Shown in pieces: positions 62,183-64,000 of a stretch of DNA of 64,000 nucleotides (positions are counted from its first letter, which is position 1; each line of letters opens with the position of its first letter). The stretch lies in the IMG/VR virus record IMGVR_UViG_3300012920_009134, positions 35,732 to 99,731 of that record; one strand, 5' to 3'. Below the pieces are notes generated by a model, which was not told the DNA's origin, did no database searches, and saw only the letters and a list, made by a program, of their open reading frames with translations. Source of the DNA: a virus. Made by a program: the position numbers and the translations under genes.

Positions 62183-62975
62183 CAAAAAAAGAAACACGGC
62201 GTTCTTATTCGAAACCTTGACTAGAGAATATATCAGGGCAGTCGTTAAAAAGAACACAGCAAGACAGACACTGGTTAAGAGGATTATTAAAGAGCACTTT
62301 TCAAAAGACTCAGTTCTTCACAAAGAACTTAACATCTATAGAGAAGTACTAGAAACAGAGAGACTTTCCCGAGAAGAAGCAGAAAAGATGCTCCAAGAGG
62401 CAAAAGTTCGACATGGGAATCTTGATGGTCAGCAGATTTTTAAATCACAAAACAAATTGATTAAAGAAGTAAATTATACTTTGACATCAAGTGTTTTTGG
62501 TAACTTTGTACCAAACTATAAGAACCTTGCAACAGTTCACGCCATCTTTAATGACAAGACTTCTATTAAAGAAAAGATGCTACTAGAGCAAAAGATTGTC
62601 GATTCTTTGATATCAGAGACGGATGAGGACAAGATTCACATCGATAATCTTACTTATAAGACTTTCGTAGAAAGTTTCAATAAGAAGTATTCAGATCTCC
62701 CAGAGAATCAAAAACAACTTCTCACCAACTACATCGCTTCCTTTTCGGATAACTCTCTGGGACTTAAGGTGTACATGAATGAGCAGGTTGCAGAACTAAA
62801 AGAAAAACTTTGTAATCTGAATGGAGACGAAAATCTGCAAAACGAAGAACTTAAGCAAAAGTACGACCAAATCCTTGATAAACTAGAGGCATATAAAAAC
62901 AAAGAGATTGATGATATAATGGTTGAAGAAGTCTTGAAAGTGCAAGAGTTGGTTAGGGAGTTGGAAAATGGTTAA
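62166..62975 (+). CDS. Head-associated helical protein, unknown
   Basis: A 269-residue, mostly helical protein. It begins MRLKHNKKRNTAFLFETLTREYI and continues with heptad-rich Lys/Glu segments and a long coiled coil at the C-terminus (KQKYDQILDKLEAYKNKE). Position directly behind the portal and ahead of the presumed prohead protease suggests a prohead core or scaffold-like protein, as T4 places gp67 and gp68 there. Sequence similarity to those could not be read. It overlaps the portal by 17 bases. Confidence 0.6.
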   Translation: MRLKHNKKRNTAFLFETLTREYIRAVVKKNTARQTLVKRIIKEHFSKDSVLHKELNIYREVLETERLSREEAEKMLQEAKVRHGNLDGQQIFKSQNKLIKEVNYTLTSSVFGNFVPNYKNLATVHAIFNDKTSIKEKMLLEQKIVDSLISETDEDKIHIDNLTYKTFVESFNKKYSDLPENQKQLLTNYIASFSDNSLGLKVYMNEQVAELKEKLCNLNGDENLQNEELKQKYDQILDKLEAYKNKEIDDIMVEEVLKVQELVRELENG

Positions 62976-63531
62976 GATCAATATTGTTCGCGGTGCAAAG
63001 GACCAAGAACCAGTAACAAAACAAATATCCTTTCGAGAAGCAAGAAAGGCAGTTAATGGTGATTTTCTTATTTTTGACCACGACCTTATTGATATTGTTG
63101 TATCTCGTGAGAAGTCTCGTTTATCTACCTTTCCAAAGAACAACATAACGGAAGAATGTTATCACGCTCAAAAAGACTTGCTAGAAGCGCTCGCCGGACT
63201 GGGAGTTTTAGATAGAGGTTCAATTAAATCTGGATCGGTTCATTCTTCGTTAGAAGCAGACATCCTTGACTCGAACGAGGAGACCATATCAGGTTTCCAG
63301 ATTACTCTTTTGGAAATATTTAACTTCTTGCAGGAGGAAGAACCAAATATGAAGTCAAGAGAAATGTATAAAGACAAACTACAGAACTTCTTTCTTGATC
63401 CTAGTGCAGAAGACTCGACCGAGTTGGGCGAAGTGCCCCACAAGGAAAAGAAGGGGTCATTGGATCATCAGGTTAGACCTTATGGATACCAATACATGTA
63501 CTCTATCTTGAGGGAAATGACGGAGAAGTAA
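62968..63531 (+). CDS. Unknown protein in the head gene block
   Basis: A 187-residue acidic protein. It begins with a beta strand (VKINIVRGAKDQEPVTKQISFREA), has a helical centre (EECYHAQKDLLEALAGLGVLDRG) and an acidic end with a PSAEDSTELGEVPHKEKKG stretch and a final YQYMYSILREM helix. No catalytic or zinc motif. It overlaps the previous gene by 8 bases and touches the next by one. Likely involved in head assembly by position only. Confidence 0.55.
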   Translation: MVKINIVRGAKDQEPVTKQISFREARKAVNGDFLIFDHDLIDIVVSREKSRLSTFPKNNITEECYHAQKDLLEALAGLGVLDRGSIKSGSVHSSLEADILDSNEETISGFQITLLEIFNFLQEEEPNMKSREMYKDKLQNFFLDPSAEDSTELGEVPHKEKKGSLDHQVRPYGYQYMYSILREMTEK

Positions 63532-63827
63532 TGCTTACCTTTACGATTGCCTGTATTGGCATGACTCAAATTATAGTTTTTGGAAAAATATTTAACAAAG
63601 TTCGACCAACTACTGGATGGTTTGGTGATTTGTTTAAGTGCCCTATGTGTACAGGGTTTTGGACCGGCATTATTTTGTGGGCGATAAGTCCTTACACAGG
63701 ACTATTTACGTTTGATAAGACGCCAGTTACGGCGTTTGTCTTAGGTTGCTATTCCTCGATGGTTTGCTACTTTGCTAGTATGCTCGTCACGGATTGGGGA
63801 CTTCAGATAAAGATAGAAAAGGAGTAG
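63531..63827 (+). CDS. Small membrane protein (DUF1360-like)
   Basis: A 98-residue protein with three hydrophobic segments, at about 2-18 (LTFTIACIGMTQIIVFG), 40-58 and 68-88. The loop KCPMCTGFWTGI matches the CPxCxGFW signature of a small membrane family (DUF1360) common in phages and bacteria. Role unknown. It begins on the stop base of the preceding head gene. Confidence 0.65.
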   Translation: MLTFTIACIGMTQIIVFGKIFNKVRPTTGWFGDLFKCPMCTGFWTGIILWAISPYTGLFTFDKTPVTAFVLGCYSSMVCYFASMLVTDWGLQIKIEKE

Positions 63828-63830
63828 GTT

Positions 63831-63881
63831 ATGAAGCGTTGGATGTTGCAGAGAGTTAGACGTTGCTGTAGCGGTAAGTAA
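63831..63881 (+). CDS. Possible 16-residue peptide
   Basis: ATG 63831 opens a 16-codon frame encoding MKRWMLQRVRRCCSGK, with GGAG 7-10 bases upstream. It is very basic with two adjacent cysteines. The RBS and spacing are good, but a frame this short can occur by chance. It may be a leader peptide for the next gene. Low confidence. Confidence 0.3.
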   Translation: MKRWMLQRVRRCCSGK

Positions 63882-63886
63882 CTGAC

Positions 63887-63901
63887 GCGGGTGACCCCCG
63901 C
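63887..63901 (+). other. GC-rich hairpin ahead of the last gene
   Basis: GCGGG and CCCGC form a 5-bp stem around a 5-base loop (TGACC) in an otherwise AT-rich gap, 14 bases before the next ATG. No T-run follows, so it is not a standard terminator. It might slow or regulate translation of the downstream gene. Confidence 0.4.
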
Positions 63902-63914
63902 TTGAGGATTTAAA

Positions 63915-64000
63915 ATGAGATTAATAAGAGAATATTTTGAACTGTGTGATGGCGGTGTATGCCAGGACCTTCTCACGGAAGATGAGAAAAGAAGAGTTGC
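63915..64000 (+). CDS. Start of probable prohead protease (gp21-like), partial
   Basis: ATG 63915 opens a frame that runs out of the window after 28 codons: MRLIREYFELCDGGVCQDLL and then TEDEKRRV. GAGG at 63904-63907 is its RBS. The position just after terminase, portal and core-like genes is where T4-like phages encode the gp21 prohead protease, and this N-terminal style (an acidic, cysteine-bearing leader before the protease) fits my memory of marine homologues. The catalytic region is outside the window, so this is a guess from place and style. Confidence 0.45.
   Translation, partial: MRLIREYFELCDGGVCQDLLTEDEKRRV

Noticed and set aside
1-64000. tRNA genes, rRNA, CRISPR arrays, insertion sequences and attachment sites
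   Set aside because: No cloverleaf-like or repeat-spacer pattern, transposase or terminal repeats were seen; the tight gene spacing leaves little room.

Overview
The window is a piece of a tailed-phage genome with a contractile-tail (myovirus) and T4-like core. The evidence is a gp17-type terminase, a gp20-type portal, gp25- and gp6-type baseplate wedge proteins and a gp55-type late sigma factor. The DNA is AT-rich with many AGA arginine codons. Every credible gene lies on the + strand, genes touch or overlap by 1 to 17 bases, and no gap exceeds about 40 bases apart from the small region near 63,830-63,915. Many starts carry Shine-Dalgarno sequences such as GGAG or AGGAGG, so the host uses SD initiation. 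Nothing here identifies the host further. The protein style (very large virion proteins, ConA-like domains, talC, sugar genes) fits a large marine phage, but that is inference.

Layout. Positions 1-9,787 hold a carbohydrate block: a cupin fragment, a transaldolase-like aldolase, a HAD phosphatase, three glycosyltransferase-like proteins, a polysaccharide deacetylase, NeuA-like and NeuB-like proteins, a PAPS-type sulfotransferase, an NDP-sugar epimerase, a UDP-sugar dehydrogenase, an HxGH nucleotidyltransferase and an APS kinase. Together they could make, activate, oxidise, sulfate and transfer sugars. Positions 9,784-11,536 hold small proteins and the gp55-like sigma factor. Positions 11,536-51,283 are a 40-kb virion block: an M15-like peptidase, a spike-like protein, a 2,846-residue protein, gp25, gp6, a 760-residue protein, a 3,958-residue protein with ConA-like domains, and six more structural proteins, several built from shared modules.

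Positions 51,283-56,700 hold a J-domain protein, a RuvC-like resolvase, a primase and a single-chain Mre11-Rad50 (gp47-gp46) fusion. Positions 56,714-58,629 hold small membrane and coiled-coil proteins that may form a lysis cassette, a zinc protein and an unknown protein. Positions 58,626-64,000 are the packaging and head block: terminase, portal, three proteins of unknown role, and the start of what is probably the prohead protease. Tail sheath, tail tube and major capsid genes are not in the window.

The most notable points are the APS kinase plus sulfotransferase pair inside a nonulosonate/sugar cluster, the Mre11-Rad50 fusion with two CxxC motifs, two giant virion genes, shared modules among structural proteins, and five copies of the 8-base palindrome GCGGCCGC inside AT-rich structural genes. 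All functions are assigned by reading motifs; no database search was run.
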